Below the pieces are notes generated by a model that was not told the origin of the DNA, did no database searches, and saw only the letters and a program-made list of their open reading frames with translations. This document shows positions 5,764 through 6,987 of a stretch of DNA of 6,987 nt, one piece after another. Each line of letters begins with the position of its first letter. Position 1 is the first letter of the stretch. The stretch comes from Hyphomicrobiales bacterium (lineage in GTDB: Bacteria; Pseudomonadota; Alphaproteobacteria; Rhizobiales; Aestuariivirgaceae), in contig PLXI01000170.1 in the NCBI GenBank assembly GCA_003151375.1, positions 10,269-17,255 of the forward strand, in the 5' to 3' direction. The position numbers and the translations under genes were made by a program.

Positions 5764-6746
5764 TAAGCCGCTTTGCCCACATCACACGCCGTGGTGCAGG
5801 AACCAGCATCGCTGGTTTCAATTTGTAGCGTAGCATGGCCAATGTTGAAATGATCACGTAGTTCATCACAAACCGCATTTAAAAACCCATCGCCCGGGTG
5901 CCCCTTAGGCATCACCAAATGCGCACTCAGTGCCACTTCGGTGGTTGAAAGAGACCAGATGTGCAGATCATGCACGTTGGTAACGCCTTTCATGCTGATA
6001 AGAAACTGGCGCACCTCGTCAGTTTTGAGATGTGAGGGTGTTGCATTAAGCGACATGGCCAGTGCCTCGCGCAATAAGTTCCAACTGCTCCAAATAATGA
6101 CGCCCACCACCAACATGCTTGTGGCTGGGTCAATCCATGTCCACCCTGTTTCTATAATCAGCAGACCCGCCAGCACCACGCCCGCCGCAACCACAGTATC
6201 GCCAAGCATGTGCTGATAAGCGGCGCGCAAGTTAAGCTCCGATTTGCGCCCGCGCATGAACAATAAGGCAGTGGCACCATTGGTGAAAATACCTATGCTA
6301 GCAACCACCATCACCCAAAAGCCGGGCACCTCAACCGGATGCCAAAAACGTCGTAACGCTTCCAACCCTATGGCGCCGACGGCTATCCACAGTAAAGCTC
6401 CATTGAACAGTGCAGCCAATATGGTGCTGCCTTGCATTCCATAGGTATGGCGCGCTGTGGGTGCGCGGCCCGCTAATCTAATCGCAAGCCACGCGGCAAG
6501 CAAACCGAGAACATCGAATAGATTGTGTCCCGCATCTGCAAGAAGTGCTACCGAGTTGATGAGAAAACCATAAATGGTTTCGCCAACCACAAATCCACCA
6601 TTCAACAAAATGCCAATTGCAAAAGCCAGACCGAAGCTGGCGGGTGCATGAGAATGCGGGTGATCATGCGGATGCTTATGGCCGTGACTGCCATGGGGCA
6701 CGGCTTTTAACGGTTGAGTGATTTCAAATTTTGGCTTCTCAGTCAT
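5763..6746 (-). CDS. Cation diffusion facilitator (CzcD/ZitB-type zinc exporter)
   Basis: This 327-residue inner-membrane antiporter of the CDF family probably exports Zn2+ (possibly also Cd2+ or Co2+) in exchange for protons. The N-terminal cytoplasmic stretch is rich in His (eight His between residues 18 and 33, HGSHGHKHPHDHPHSH). About six membrane helices follow: roughly 38-60, 63-90, 108-134, 140-165, 183-200 and 205-228. The transport site residues are the two H-x-x-x-D pairs characteristic of zinc-selective members, H74/D78 in ALLADAGHNLFD and H179/D183 in YQHMLGD. The C-terminal cytoplasmic domain has the ferredoxin-like core GVTNVHDLHIWSLSTTEVALSAHLV (254-278, shown in part) and HATLQIE (304-310), and ends with a short Cys-bearing tail (C317, C321). 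No clear Shine-Dalgarno precedes the ATG. The HlyU-domain gene follows in the same operon, and a DUF1304 gene is divergent. Confidence 0.95.
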   Translation of the reverse strand: MTEKPKFEITQPLKAVPHGSHGHKHPHDHPHSHAPASFGLAFAIGILLNGGFVVGETIYGFLINSVALLADAGHNLFDVLGLLAAWLAIRLAGRAPTARHTYGMQGSTILAALFNGALLWIAVGAIGLEALRRFWHPVEVPGFWVMVVASIGIFTNGATALLFMRGRKSELNLRAAYQHMLGDTVVAAGVVLAGLLIIETGWTWIDPATSMLVVGVIIWSSWNLLREALAMSLNATPSHLKTDEVRQFLISMKGVTNVHDLHIWSLSTTEVALSAHLVMPKGHPGDGFLNAVCDELRDHFNIGHATLQIETSDAGSCTTACDVGKAA

Positions 6747-6774
6747 CGCGCAACTATCGCATGCCAGCTAAGTC

Positions 6775-6789
6775 CAAAGCAATGCTTTG
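6775..6789. repeat. Perfect 6-3-6 inverted repeat in divergent promoter region
   Basis: CAAAGC-AAT-GCTTTG is a perfect inverted repeat in the 75-nt spacer between the divergent exporter and DUF1304 genes. A weak - strand promoter candidate overlaps it: TTGCTT (6782-6777) and GATAGT (6758-6753) with an 18-bp spacer. This is the position expected for an operator of a dimeric regulator controlling the exporter. It is short enough that chance cannot be excluded, and it does not resemble a Zur or MerR-type site that I recognise. Confidence 0.35.
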
Positions 6790-6821
6790 CGAAACTGCGA
6801 GAATTGTTTAGAAACATCACC

Positions 6822-6987
6822 ATGATAGCAATTGTTCTCGTCATCCTCGTTGCCGTGCTCCATACTTATTTCCTGTATCTGGAAATGTTTGCCTGGGAAG
6901 CGCCACGCACCCGTGCTGCCTTTGGGACGACGGCAGACTTTGCCAGGGCCTCCAAAACTCTCGCTGCCAATCAGGGCCTTTATAATG
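6822..6987 (+). CDS. DUF1304 family membrane protein, 3' truncated by window edge
   Basis: The frame is open from the ATG at 6822 to the right edge, giving 55 residues with no stop. The N-terminal helix MIAIVLVILVAVLHTYFLYL is hydrophobic with an embedded His (H14). It is followed by EMFAWEAPRTRAAFG (21-35) and ADFARASKTLAANQGLYN (38-55). The E-M-F-x-W-x-x-P-R and A-A-N-Q-G-L-Y-N patterns are the hallmark of DUF1304, small proteins with about four membrane helices and no established function. No strong ribosome binding site precedes the ATG. It is divergent from the zinc-type exporter, with 75 nt between the starts. Confidence 0.85.
   Translation, partial: MIAIVLVILVAVLHTYFLYLEMFAWEAPRTRAAFGTTADFARASKTLAANQGLYN

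Noticed and set aside
1..6987. Mobile element, CRISPR, phage, defence or RNA gene
   Set aside because: No transposase, integrase, tandem or spaced repeats, tRNA-like cloverleaf or rRNA segment was seen; nearly all of the window is explained by conserved metabolic and membrane genes.

Overview
The window is ordinary bacterial chromosome: densely packed, cytoplasmic and inner-membrane housekeeping or accessory-metabolism genes with short spacers, and base composition near 50% G+C by eye. Family content (a PF10115 HlyU-type small protein, a TIGR02466-type oxygenase, DUF1003, DUF1304, a Gfo/Idh plus xylose-isomerase-like pair) fits a Gram-negative proteobacterium, most likely an alphaproteobacterium of the Hyphomicrobiales (Rhizobiales) type. 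That assignment is inference from gene families only. No RNA gene, insertion sequence, CRISPR array, phage gene or defence gene is visible.

Left part (1-3541, + strand): a sugar-catabolism operon. It contains the C-terminal end of a GH2 beta-mannosidase (cut by the window edge), a xylose-isomerase-like TIM-barrel sugar isomerase/epimerase (616-1368), a Gfo/Idh/MocA NAD(P)-dependent dehydrogenase (1378-2526) and a YghZ-type aldo/keto reductase (2585-3541). The first three genes are 9-11 nt apart. A strong hairpin lies in the 58-nt gap before the reductase. The likely logic is that the glycosidase releases a sugar (or acts on an oxidised glycoside) and the isomerase/lyase and two oxidoreductases process it. 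The exact substrate cannot be read from the sequence.

Middle part (3542-5483): a DUF1003 two-helix membrane protein (+) converges on a beta-class carbonic anhydrase (-), with a hairpin between their stop codons. The carbonic anhydrase is divergent from a putative 2OG-Fe(II) oxygenase (+), with only about 50 nt between the starts.

Right part (5484-6987): on the - strand, a zinc-type cation diffusion facilitator with a His-rich N-terminus is followed 11 nt later by a small HlyU-domain protein whose Shine-Dalgarno overlaps the transporter stop codon. Divergent from the transporter is the start of a DUF1304 membrane protein, cut by the right edge. The 75-nt divergent spacer carries a perfect 6-3-6 inverted repeat, a candidate operator.

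I did not find a convincing previously undescribed system. The points most worth checking are the glycosidase/isomerase/dehydrogenase/reductase cassette as a possible oxidative (keto-sugar) route, the HlyU-domain protein coupled to the zinc exporter, and the two inter-gene inverted repeats.
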